Shown: piece after piece, positions 17,041 through 25,231 of the stretch
Position numbering within the stretch: the stretch's first letter is position 1
Layout: every line of letters begins with the position of its first letter
Assembly: GCA_041748555.1 (NCBI GenBank)
Contig: JBGTDA010000241.1
Location: 17,174-81,173 of the forward strand
Direction of reading: 5' to 3'
DNA: 64,000 nt
Origin: Rhodonellum sp041748555
GTDB lineage: Bacteria; Bacteroidota; Bacteroidia; Cytophagales; Cyclobacteriaceae
Translations under genes and position numbers: made by a program
The notes under the pieces: model-generated
The model's input: only the letters and a program-made list of their open reading frames with translations
Told to the model about the DNA's origin: nothing
Databases searched by the model: none

Positions 17041-17745
17041 CTATCCCATCAGGTTTCCTTCGCTATCCCATTGTGCTAGTTGCCCACGTTTCTCAGGATT
17101 TAAATAAACAGGTATATACTTTTCATCATATTTGAAACCGTGTTTTTGCATAACATCTTCAGGAACACCATCCCAAACATTGGGTTGATTGCCCATGTAA
17201 CCTAAATATTTTATCCCGGTTTCCGAGGTGAAGTATCCTGTTGAAGTTAGGTTTCTGAGCATGTTGAAAAACATAACTCCTCCTTCCATTTCAGGTTGTG
17301 CTTTTTCCGGCCATGCTATTTGATCAATAATTGCCAGTCGTTCTGATCCTGAAAGATCCAAAAAAAGCTTTCCATAAAGATCTTCGCTATAATGATCCAG
17401 CCACATTAGTCCGCCTCTCATCGGAGTTTGATAGCCTGGACTGTCTTTCATCATAAACTCAATAAAATCCGGTACACCCGCTTCGGTTGCACTGCCGGAG
17501 TCATCTCCTTTTGGCATAATGATATCAACCAGCACATCTATTTTTTTTCTTTCATCATCAGTAAAAAATTTTCCGGAAAGTAAACGCTGATCCCTTTCAA
17601 TTTCTTCTTCTATCCTTCCACCGATCTTACCACCGATTTGTGGAGAGTATTCCAGTTGCTTTTCTTCTGGACTACAGGAGGTCAATAAAAATCCGGAAGC
17701 CAATGTTCCTGTGAAAAGGAGCTTGAGGTTTTCTCTTCTGTTCAT
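17041..17745 (-). CDS. Gluconate 2-dehydrogenase subunit 3 family protein (small partner of GMC oxidoreductase)
   Basis: The 234-residue product belongs to the 'gluconate 2-dehydrogenase subunit 3' family. The N-terminus MNRRENLKLLFTGTLASGFL followed by LTSC has a twin-arginine pair, a hydrophobic stretch and a lipobox-like cysteine, so it is probably a Tat-exported lipoprotein. Its body begins around FFTDDERKKIDVLVDIIMPK, typical of the family. It lies 10 bases after the GMC gene, which has no signal of its own. In known three-subunit sugar dehydrogenases the small subunit carries the flavoprotein across the membrane, and I infer the same here. No cytochrome subunit is adjacent. Confidence 0.85.
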   Translation of the reverse strand: MNRRENLKLLFTGTLASGFLLTSCSPEEKQLEYSPQIGGKIGGRIEEEIERDQRLLSGKFFTDDERKKIDVLVDIIMPKGDDSGSATEAGVPDFIEFMMKDSPGYQTPMRGGLMWLDHYSEDLYGKLFLDLSGSERLAIIDQIAWPEKAQPEMEGGVMFFNMLRNLTSTGYFTSETGIKYLGYMGNQPNVWDGVPEDVMQKHGFKYDEKYIPVYLNPEKRGQLAQWDSEGNLMG

Positions 17746-17755
17746 ATTTCCGCTT

Positions 17756-19498
17756 TTAGATATTTTTCTTGTTCATTTCACTCACAATAAAATCCGAAGT
17801 TCTCCAGGATAAAGCCAATATGGTCCAAGTTGGATTTTTATCCGCCTGAGACACAAATGGGCCTGCATCTACTACAAACAGATTTTTACAATCATGAGCC
17901 TGGCAGTTGCTGTTTAGCACTGATGTTGATGGATCTTTGCCCATTCTTGTCGTACCCACTTCATGAATGATTCTTCCCGGTGCAGCTAATCCATATTGAT
18001 TTTCAGGACCCGGTTTGGTACCCATCAAAATGGCTCCCGCATTGCTTAGAATTTCTTCAAATGTGTCGTGCATATGTTTAGCCTGTTTTATTTCGTGGTC
18101 TGTCCATTGATAATGAAATCTCAAAACAGGAATTCCGAACTTATCGACAACATTTGGATCTATTTCACAATAGTTGGAATGCTGAGGAATACTTTCGCCC
18201 CGTCCGGACATTCCTAAGGTGGAACCGTAAAATCTGCTAATGTCCTTTTTGAGCCCTTCGCCATAGCCACCGTTAGGGCTTGGATTACCGAATTCGTCTT
18301 TGACATATTTGCGCATTGTGTCCATGGCAAATCCGAAACCATAAGAAGGCATTCCCATTCCTCCCCAATATTCGATATGATAGCCTCGGGCAAAATCAAG
18401 TTTTTTATTGTCAAGCCACCAAGGAGTATACACATGCATGCCACCCACCCCATCTTCATTGTATCTTTTGCGATCAATCATGTCAGGCATTAAGCCCATT
18501 CTGTCAGCTCCTGTAGAATCGTGTAGATATCTTCCCACCGTTCCGCTGCTGTTGCCAACACCATTTGGATGTGTTTTGGATTTGGAGTTCAGCATAATCC
18601 GGGCAGATTCACAGGCTGATGCACCTAACACAACCGCTCTTCCCTTTAGCTTATATTCCTTCATGTCTTCCTTACTCACATAAGAAATCCCTGTAGCATT
18701 TCCTGAATCATCTGTGGTTACTTTGCGAACCATGGCATGGGTGTAAAGATCCACTTTGCCTTTTTGCATGGCGGGTTTTACCAGACAGGTGCCTGCGGAA
18801 AAGTCGGCATATACCTGACAACCCCGATTACACTGTTTACAAAAAAAACAAACACCCCTTTCATTATTGATAGGTCTTGTCAATATAGAAAGCCTGGAAG
18901 GTAGCACAGGTACATTGGCGCTCTTTGCCCCCTTCATCATATACAGTTCATGCAGACGGGGTTTTGGTGGGGGAAGAAAAAATCCATCGGGTTCATTCCG
19001 CATTCCTTCTTTAGAACCGAATACTCCGATCAATTGATCTACTTTATCATAATAGGGTTTGACATCATCATAACCTATCGGCCAATTGTCTCCAAGACCA
19101 TCAATATCTTTTCTTTTAAAATCATCCGGGCCAAACCGGAGGGAAATCCTTCCCCAATGATTGGTTCTTCCACCAAGCATTCGGGATCGAAACCAATCAA
19201 ACGTCGTTCCTTCTCCACGGGTATAAGGCTCACCTTCTATATCCCAACCGCCTATAGCAGCATCAAAATCCCCAAATGGCCGGATCTGGGTACCTGCACC
19301 GCGTCTCGGTGATTCCCATGGGTATTGTAGTTGAGTCCTGTCTTCCTCCTTGGCCGGATCCCAATCCCCTCCTGCTTCCAAAACCGCAACTGACAATCCT
19401 GCTTCGGAAAGAATTTTCGAGGCCATCCCACCACCCGCTCCGGAGCCGACTATAATAACATCATAGGCTTCCCCGGTAGATTTGATCTGTAAACTCAT
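17756..19498 (-). CDS. GMC-family oxidoreductase with a four-cysteine motif
   Basis: A 580-residue FAD-dependent dehydrogenase. The nucleotide-binding motif is YDVIIVGSGAGGGMASKIL at residues 12-30. The C-terminal active-site region has IIHEVGTTRMGKDPSTSV and DKNPTWTILALSWR. Cysteines 217, 220, 223 and 227 (RGVCFFCKQCNRGC) form a cluster typical of the glucoside 3-dehydrogenase-like branch, where an iron-sulfur centre has been described. Substrate here is unknown, though a sugar or glycoside is plausible. It is first in a minus-strand pair with the subunit 3 gene, and no signal peptide is visible. Confidence 0.88.
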   Translation of the reverse strand: MSLQIKSTGEAYDVIIVGSGAGGGMASKILSEAGLSVAVLEAGGDWDPAKEEDRTQLQYPWESPRRGAGTQIRPFGDFDAAIGGWDIEGEPYTRGEGTTFDWFRSRMLGGRTNHWGRISLRFGPDDFKRKDIDGLGDNWPIGYDDVKPYYDKVDQLIGVFGSKEGMRNEPDGFFLPPPKPRLHELYMMKGAKSANVPVLPSRLSILTRPINNERGVCFFCKQCNRGCQVYADFSAGTCLVKPAMQKGKVDLYTHAMVRKVTTDDSGNATGISYVSKEDMKEYKLKGRAVVLGASACESARIMLNSKSKTHPNGVGNSSGTVGRYLHDSTGADRMGLMPDMIDRKRYNEDGVGGMHVYTPWWLDNKKLDFARGYHIEYWGGMGMPSYGFGFAMDTMRKYVKDEFGNPSPNGGYGEGLKKDISRFYGSTLGMSGRGESIPQHSNYCEIDPNVVDKFGIPVLRFHYQWTDHEIKQAKHMHDTFEEILSNAGAILMGTKPGPENQYGLAAPGRIIHEVGTTRMGKDPSTSVLNSNCQAHDCKNLFVVDAGPFVSQADKNPTWTILALSWRTSDFIVSEMNKKNI

Positions 19499-19608
19499 GT
19501 TTGTTAAATTTTTTATTGTTGTGTGCCAAGTTAAATTAAAAAATTTAGAAAATTAAAAAGTTAACCGATTTTGATACTTTATATACTGCCAAAAAAATCA
19601 TCAAAAGC

Positions 19609-20292
19609 TTATAATTTCGGTTCAAGATATTCCCATACATTCCGGAAAACAATCTTATGACCTTCTTCAGTGGGATGAATACCATCCGGAAGGTTCAAAT
19701 CAGGAATCCCCGCTACACCTTCAAGTAAAAAAGGAATTAAAGTTACATTTTCCTCTTCCGCAACTTCCGGGTACATTTGTCTGAATTGAGAAGTATATTC
19801 ATTCCCCATATTTGGAGGAATCTGCATTCCCGCAAGAATAATCTCGGTATCAGAATATTTATCTTTAACTAATTGGATCATGGCTATCAGGTTTTTTTTG
19901 GTTTCGGAAATTTCAATGCCCCGAAGACCATCATTTCCCCCCAGCTCTAATATAAATATATCCGGTTCCTCTTCTAAAAACCAATCCAGCCTATTGAGAC
20001 CGCTCGCAGTCGTTTCTCCACTTAACCCACCATTAATGACCCGGTAATCCAATCCCAGGCTATCCACTCGTTGGGCTACCAGCCCGGGAAATGCATCTTC
20101 CTGTTCAATTCCGTACCCTGCACTGAGACTGTTTCCAAAAAACAGAATCAACTTTCTATCCTGCTTAGGTTGGGTTTCTTCCTTTACATTTGAAGCGATT
20201 CTTTCCGTATTATTATCCGGTTCGCAGCCAAAAAAGATTATAGAAAGAATAATTAGAAATTGAATTCTGTACATCTGAAGATATTTTTTCAT
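19609..20292 (-). CDS. tesA: SGNH hydrolase lipoprotein, TesA-like (lysophospholipase / arylesterase)
   Basis: A serine hydrolase of the SGNH superfamily. Blocks visible: FFGNSLSAGYGIEQEDAFPG (block I with the nucleophile serine), the glycine block in INGGLSGETTASGLNRLDW, ELGGNDGLRG (Gly-x-Asn-Asp) and LPDGIHPTEEGH with the Asp/His pair. I chose the start at 20292 (MKKYLQMYRIQF), giving 227 residues. A lipobox (IIFFGC) follows a hydrophobic stretch, so it is probably membrane-anchored in the periplasm. The ORF is open further upstream to 20451 but that stretch is not family-like. It is divergent from a YbbA/YbbP-like transporter, the same neighbourhood as enteric tesA. Confidence 0.85.
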   Translation of the reverse strand: MKKYLQMYRIQFLIILSIIFFGCEPDNNTERIASNVKEETQPKQDRKLILFFGNSLSAGYGIEQEDAFPGLVAQRVDSLGLDYRVINGGLSGETTASGLNRLDWFLEEEPDIFILELGGNDGLRGIEISETKKNLIAMIQLVKDKYSDTEIILAGMQIPPNMGNEYTSQFRQMYPEVAEEENVTLIPFLLEGVAGIPDLNLPDGIHPTEEGHKIVFRNVWEYLEPKL

Positions 20293-20529
20293 TTTTATTT
20301 TGAGATTGTTGCTGGTGATATTGCTACTTTCTGTTAACAATTTTAACTGTGCAAAAGAGCGAATTTTTTTGTTTATAATCAGTGGTAAACTAATTGGTAA
20401 CTCTCCGGTAATGTATTTTAACAATGATATGAGTATAACGAAACTCAACACATTATCTTTATCCTTTACGGATTAAACCATTTTGGTGTTTAAGCGTGTT
20501 AAAGAGCAATAATAGACCATCCAACTTTT

Positions 20530-21207
20530 ATGAACATATTGAGTGTAAAGCAGGTTTCAAAAACCTATCAGAGCGGTAACAGAAAACTCACCGTTTTGGA
20601 TGAAGTAAATTTTGATATTGAATCCGGAGACAGTATTGCAATAGTAGGACCATCAGGAAGTGGAAAGACTACGCTATTGGGACTTTGTGCCGGGTTGGAC
20701 TCGGCAAGTACCGGAAGTGTCAGCCTAAGTGGCCACAGAATGGAAAACCTCTCAGAAGATCAAAGGGCTGAAGTACGCAGTCAAAATGTAGGATTTATTT
20801 TTCAAAACTTCCAGCTTTTGCCCACTTTAACAGCCTTGGAAAATGTAATGGTTCCTTTGGAATTGAAGAAACGAAAAGATGCCAAAGGCAAAGCGATGCA
20901 ATTATTGGAAAAGGTTGGCTTAGGCGATAGAGTCACACACTATCCCTCGCAGCTCTCAGGAGGTGAGCAGCAGCGGGTTTCCATTGCCAGGGCATTCGCA
21001 AACGAGCCAAAAATTTTATTTGCGGACGAGCCCACCGGTAATCTGGATACCGAAACGGGGGAAATGATCGAACAGCTTATTTTTGATTTGAATAAAGAAC
21101 AGGGTACTACTTTGGTTTTGGTAACGCATGATCTGGAATTGGCACAAAGAACTTCCCGGATAATCCACATCAAAGGCGGCAAAATACAGGAGGATATCCA
21201 TGTATAA
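20530..21207 (+). CDS. ABC transporter ATP-binding protein, YbbA/LolD-like
   Basis: A 225-residue ATPase of the LolD/MacB/YbbA group. Walker A is GPSGSGKTTLLG (about residues 39-50), the signature is QLSGGEQQRVSIARAFANEP, and Walker B is ILFADEPTGNLD followed by the switch histidine in LVLVTHDLELAQR. The permease ORF overlaps its 3' end by eight bases, so the pair is translationally coupled. Divergence from the TesA-like gene suggests the YbbAP subtype rather than LolD or MacB. The cargo is unknown. Confidence 0.92.
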   Translation: MNILSVKQVSKTYQSGNRKLTVLDEVNFDIESGDSIAIVGPSGSGKTTLLGLCAGLDSASTGSVSLSGHRMENLSEDQRAEVRSQNVGFIFQNFQLLPTLTALENVMVPLELKKRKDAKGKAMQLLEKVGLGDRVTHYPSQLSGGEQQRVSIARAFANEPKILFADEPTGNLDTETGEMIEQLIFDLNKEQGTTLVLVTHDLELAQRTSRIIHIKGGKIQEDIHV

Positions 21208-23719
21208 TTTCTTATGGATCTGGAAAATGGCGTTTCGTGATTTCCGGAAAAACATTGGCAAACTTATTCTTTTTGTATCCTCCATTGTCATCGGCATTGC
21301 CGCTTTAGTAGGCATCAGTTCCTTCGGCGACAACCTCAGCCAGGATATTGACAATCAAGCCAGGGAGCTATTAGGTGCCGACATGGAGTTGGAAAACAAT
21401 CAACCTTTAGGTGAACAGCCTACTGATTCCATTGCCTCCCGATTAGCCGAGGAAATCAATTTTGCCAGCATGGTTGTCTTTCCCGCATCAGATGCCAGCC
21501 GATTGACACAGGTAAGAGCATTGGAGGGTGAATATCCCTTTTATGGAAAACTGGAAACCATTCCTGAAAGCGCCGAGTCTTCATTCCGATCAGGAGGTCG
21601 GAAAGCCTTGGTGGAAAAACTGCTTTTAGCCCAGTTCAATGCCCAGGTCGGAGACAGTATCAAAATCGGAGAGGTTACTTTTTTAATTGAAGGCGAACTC
21701 CAAAAAGCTCCTGGACAGACAGGAATAACTGCTTCTGTAGCACCGGCAGTTTATATTCCAATGGAGTATTTGGAATCAACTGGCTTAGTTCAATATGGAA
21801 GTAGGGTGAATTATGTCCGCTATTATGAATTTGCGTCAGATCAAGATCCGGAGGAAATAAAAGAAAGGTATAATGAAAGCTGGGAGGAAGACAGAATTGA
21901 TGCAGATACTGTAGCCGATCGGAAAAGGTCTACAGGCCGGTCATTCGAGAATTTGTCCAATTTCCTGAGCTTGGTAGCATTTATTGCGCTGCTTTTGGGT
22001 TGCGTTGGAGTAGCCAGTGCGGTCAATGTTTTTGTAAAAGAAAAGCTTTCCTCTGTTGCCGTGCTGCGTTGTCTGGGTGTGTCTTCCTTGAATGCGATGA
22101 TGATTTACCTCGTGCAGATTCTCATGATGGGTTTTCTGGGATCTGTATTGGGTGCGTTTCTAGGGACTTTGTTACAATATATTCTGCCGGTAGTATTCAG
22201 GGATTTTTTACCTGTTGAAGTTTCTGTTCAGGTTTCTTGGTCCAGTGTCATATTCGGTGTTCTGACGGGATTGTTTATTGCGATTTTATTTGCCTTGCTA
22301 CCCCTTTTGAAAATCAGAAAAGTTTCGCCGATGGCAACCCTAAGACCGGAAGCAGGAGAAACCAAAATAAGTAGGGATCCACTTCGGTGGGCAGTAATAG
22401 GGGCCATTTTGATCTTTATTTTCGGATTCAGTTTTTTCCTTTTGGATGACTGGAAAATCGCCTTGGGATTCACGGGTTTTGTAGTTTTTGCCTTTGCTGT
22501 GCTCTGGGCTGTGGCATTGGGTATCATGTGGATGATCAAAAGATTTCTTCCGATTTCACTACAGTATCCGATCAGACAATCATTGGCCAATTTATACAGG
22601 CCAAATAATCAGACGATTTCTCTGATAGCCACGATAGGATTGGGCACAGCCATGATCAGCACACTGTTTTTTGTTCAGAATCAACTTTTGGATGAAGCCA
22701 AGTTTGCGGACAAGGAAGATCAGCCAAATATGCTCCTTTTTGATATTCAAACACATCAGATTGATTCTGTTGTCAATAAAATTTCCGGCAGAGGATTGCC
22801 TATTCTGCAACAGGTACCCATCGTGACTATGGCGCTTGAATCCATCAATGGTTTGACCAAAAAGCAGAACGAGGAACTGCCTGAGGAAGAAAGGAGATCA
22901 AGAGGTTTGTATAACCGGGAATTCAGGGTAACCTATCGTGATACTTTGATCGCTTCTGAAAGAATGGTACAGGGAGAGCTACGGGAAGTGAAAAATGAAG
23001 GTGACAGTATATTCGTTTCCTATGATCAGGGGTATGCCGAAAGGACAGGAATAAATATTGGAGACGAAGTTGTTTTTAATGTTCAAGGCCGTCCTATTAC
23101 AACTTATGTCGGCAGTCTTCGAGATATAAAATTCAATCAGGTTTCAACCAATTTCCTGGTGTTGTTTCCCGAGAATGTATTAGGTAACGCACCGAAGTTT
23201 CATGTAATAATCACTAAAACGGCAACTGACAGGCAGGCTGCGGATATTCAGTCGGAAATCGTACGCCAGTTTCCGAATATTTCGGTAATCAATTTGGGGA
23301 CCATTGTGGAAACGTTAGAGGACATCTTAAATAAAATCAGCTTTGTCATCCAATTTATGGCATTTTTCAGTATTGCTACAGGCATATTGGTCTTGATCAG
23401 CTCTTTGATCATCAGCAAATATCAAAGAATGAAAGAAAGTATTCTGTTACGGACCTTAGGTGCCAGCAGCAGCATAGTGAGTAAAATCAATACACTGGAA
23501 TATTTCTTTTTAGGAAGTTTAGCTTCTCTAAGTGGGATTTTGCTTTCATTCCTGGCTACAGGGCTTCTGAGTAGATTCGTCTTTGAGTTGCCTTTTCGTG
23601 CAGCTTTCAAGGAGGCTATTCTTGTTTATTTGGCTATCACATTCCTGACAATTTTGCTTGGCTGGTTGAATGGAAGAAAAATTGTCAATCAGGCACCCAT
23701 GGATATTTTAAGAGGGTAA
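21200..23719 (+). CDS. ABC transporter permease, FtsX-like (YbbP-type)
   Basis: An 839-residue inner-membrane protein. It has an N-terminal membrane span (LILFVSSIVIGIAALVGISS), a large periplasmic domain, a first FtsX block (FLSLVAFIALLLGCVGVASA and following spans), further spans in the middle, a second periplasmic domain, and a C-terminal FtsX block ending WLNGRKIVNQAPMDILRG. The duplicated FtsX arrangement and length match the YbbP type. It overlaps the ATPase gene by eight bases. It probably moves lipid or membrane-associated substrates, by analogy. Confidence 0.9.
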   Translation: MYNFLWIWKMAFRDFRKNIGKLILFVSSIVIGIAALVGISSFGDNLSQDIDNQARELLGADMELENNQPLGEQPTDSIASRLAEEINFASMVVFPASDASRLTQVRALEGEYPFYGKLETIPESAESSFRSGGRKALVEKLLLAQFNAQVGDSIKIGEVTFLIEGELQKAPGQTGITASVAPAVYIPMEYLESTGLVQYGSRVNYVRYYEFASDQDPEEIKERYNESWEEDRIDADTVADRKRSTGRSFENLSNFLSLVAFIALLLGCVGVASAVNVFVKEKLSSVAVLRCLGVSSLNAMMIYLVQILMMGFLGSVLGAFLGTLLQYILPVVFRDFLPVEVSVQVSWSSVIFGVLTGLFIAILFALLPLLKIRKVSPMATLRPEAGETKISRDPLRWAVIGAILIFIFGFSFFLLDDWKIALGFTGFVVFAFAVLWAVALGIMWMIKRFLPISLQYPIRQSLANLYRPNNQTISLIATIGLGTAMISTLFFVQNQLLDEAKFADKEDQPNMLLFDIQTHQIDSVVNKISGRGLPILQQVPIVTMALESINGLTKKQNEELPEEERRSRGLYNREFRVTYRDTLIASERMVQGELREVKNEGDSIFVSYDQGYAERTGINIGDEVVFNVQGRPITTYVGSLRDIKFNQVSTNFLVLFPENVLGNAPKFHVIITKTATDRQAADIQSEIVRQFPNISVINLGTIVETLEDILNKISFVIQFMAFFSIATGILVLISSLIISKYQRMKESILLRTLGASSSIVSKINTLEYFFLGSLASLSGILLSFLATGLLSRFVFELPFRAAFKEAILVYLAITFLTILLGWLNGRKIVNQAPMDILRG

Positions 23720-23762
23720 TTACTTATGGTTTGAAAAACTTCCTAGATTAAAGAGTCGATTC

Positions 23763-24080
23763 CTATGTTTTGGTTTCATCCTTCTCAAAAACCGGAATTC
23801 CCACACGATCTATATGAGATCTCAATTCCGGATTCTGAATCTTATGGTAATTGCACAAATCAAAGGTATATAACATCCCAAGGTCCTCCATTGTAGCCGA
23901 GATGTCCAACATGTCCTCTAAATTTAACTCATCGCCAATTACGGCAAGATCTATATCGGAACCTTCCCGAAATGTTCCCAAGGAACGTGAACCATAAAGA
24001 ATAACTTTTCGGATTTTTGGGAATTGTCCAAATGCTTCTTTTAATTCTTTCCAAACCGGTTCAGATAATCCCGTTTTCAT
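23763..24080 (-). CDS. MNT-type nucleotidyltransferase domain protein (antitoxin candidate)
   Basis: A 105-residue minimal nucleotidyltransferase. The motif is ILYGSRSLGTFREGSDIDLA, with the Gly-Ser and the Asp-x-Asp metal-binding pair. It overlaps by four bases the upstream minus-strand gene for a HEPN-like protein. In well-studied HEPN/MNT pairs the MNT protein modifies or neutralises the HEPN ribonuclease. That role here is inference from family and context. Confidence 0.9.
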   Translation of the reverse strand: MKTGLSEPVWKELKEAFGQFPKIRKVILYGSRSLGTFREGSDIDLAVIGDELNLEDMLDISATMEDLGMLYTFDLCNYHKIQNPELRSHIDRVGIPVFEKDETKT

Positions 24081-24505
24081 ACAAATAAATTGCCTGTCGA
24101 TCCGCTTCTTTCTTCCTCTAATTTTTTTTGTAAAAATTTAAATAGGTCAAAATATTCAACCTTTATGGCTTTGTTAATTTCTTTGGCAGTATCGCTGTCA
24201 TAGGTATGGGAGGTAAGTTCTCTGCTTCTTTTCAACCTTCTCCATGCTTCTGCATTTTTTATTAAACCCAGTTTATATGCCTGAAGTAGAACAGCCCCTG
24301 GACCATTAATTCCTTCAAAACCCTTATATGCAATAAGGTCCTGTAGCGTTTTCCATGCCAATTCGTAAGTATATTCAAAACGCTGGATAACCCCCTCAGT
24401 TTCAAGTTCCGAAAGTTCTTTCTCTAAAGTTACTGCCTCTTCCAATTTATTTAAAGCTTTATTGAAATTGGAAAACCTCTGTTCCCATCGAATATCTTTA
24501 TCCAT
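24077..24505 (-). CDS. HEPN-like, HI0074-family nucleotidyltransferase substrate-binding protein (toxin candidate)
   Basis: A 142-residue all-helical protein of the HI0074 family. It begins MDKDIRWEQRFSNFNKALNK and has the family core RFEYTYELAWKTLQDLIAYK. It carries an Arg-x4-His motif (RELTSH), the arrangement seen in catalytically active HEPN ribonucleases. It overlaps the downstream MNT gene by four bases and is transcribed first. The two form a compact two-gene unit typical of HEPN/MNT toxin-antitoxin systems. Activity is not proven by sequence. Confidence 0.88.
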   Translation of the reverse strand: MDKDIRWEQRFSNFNKALNKLEEAVTLEKELSELETEGVIQRFEYTYELAWKTLQDLIAYKGFEGINGPGAVLLQAYKLGLIKNAEAWRRLKRSRELTSHTYDSDTAKEINKAIKVEYFDLFKFLQKKLEEERSGSTGNLFV

Positions 24506-24696
24506 GATTTAATTTTTATAAAGATAGCAAATGTTATAATTCATCATTTTGGAAAATCCTGAAAAATTCGTTCTGAAGTTTTTGAATAAGTCAGAACACA
24601 TCTATAGGATCGTTTAGCGTTTTAATTTTTCTCTAAATGTTTAAAAAATATTTAAACTACCTTTATAAAAATAATAAAAGTAAAATTTATCAAATA

Positions 24697-25125
24697 ATGA
24701 AAAAAACTATACTAGTCCTTATGTTAACGGTGGTCTTTTTTAACTTATCTGATGCCCAGGTGCATGTTGGAATTTATCATGGGGGTGTACTGTCCCAAAT
24801 TGGCGTAGGAACAGATACCGAAAAAAAGGTTTTTGGTGAGGTCCGGTTTTTGGCCGGAGATGTAGTCAATTATGTTTTAGGCGTGGAAGCTTTGGGTCAT
24901 TTCAATGTCAGAAGATCAGAATGGTACAATCTTCATTTAGGACTGATGGTGGGATATTCGGATACTGATGAGGGTCGAATTGGTATACCATTGGGAATGA
25001 GTTTTAAACCTATTTCCAGTCACAGACAATTTTCAATCCTTATGGAAGGAACGCCATTGGTTGCCTATTCAGAGTTAACAATCCGTGCCAATATAGGCCT
25101 CCGATATACCTTCAGCAAGGAATGA
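24697..25125 (+). CDS. Small secreted protein, possible outer-membrane barrel
   Basis: Not recognised. I chose the ATG at 24697 (MKKTILVLMLTVVFFNLSDA followed by Q), which gives a clean type I signal peptide and a 142-residue product. The upstream in-frame start at 24637 adds a basic, asparagine-rich segment that does not look like part of a signal. The mature part alternates hydrophobic and polar residues and ends IRANIGLRYTFSKE. An aromatic residue near the C-terminus of a beta-strand is usual for small outer-membrane barrels. It is a single gene with its own terminator at 25149. Confidence 0.6.
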   Translation: MKKTILVLMLTVVFFNLSDAQVHVGIYHGGVLSQIGVGTDTEKKVFGEVRFLAGDVVNYVLGVEALGHFNVRRSEWYNLHLGLMVGYSDTDEGRIGIPLGMSFKPISSHRQFSILMEGTPLVAYSELTIRANIGLRYTFSKE

Positions 25126-25148
25126 TTCGAAACAGTATGAAGTTTATC

Positions 25149-25185
25149 ACCGATTATTTTTTTCTTTAGGATAATCGGTTTTTTT
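25149..25185 (+). terminator. Rho-independent terminator
   Basis: Arms ACCGATTAT (25149-25157) and ATAATCGGT (25171-25179) form a nine-pair stem, followed by a run of T. It lies 23 bases after the stop of the small secreted protein gene. Confidence 0.85.
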
Positions 25186-25231
25186 ATTGGCGGGATTTGG
25201 GGTATTTTGATCTGCCAAATCATTGATGCTT

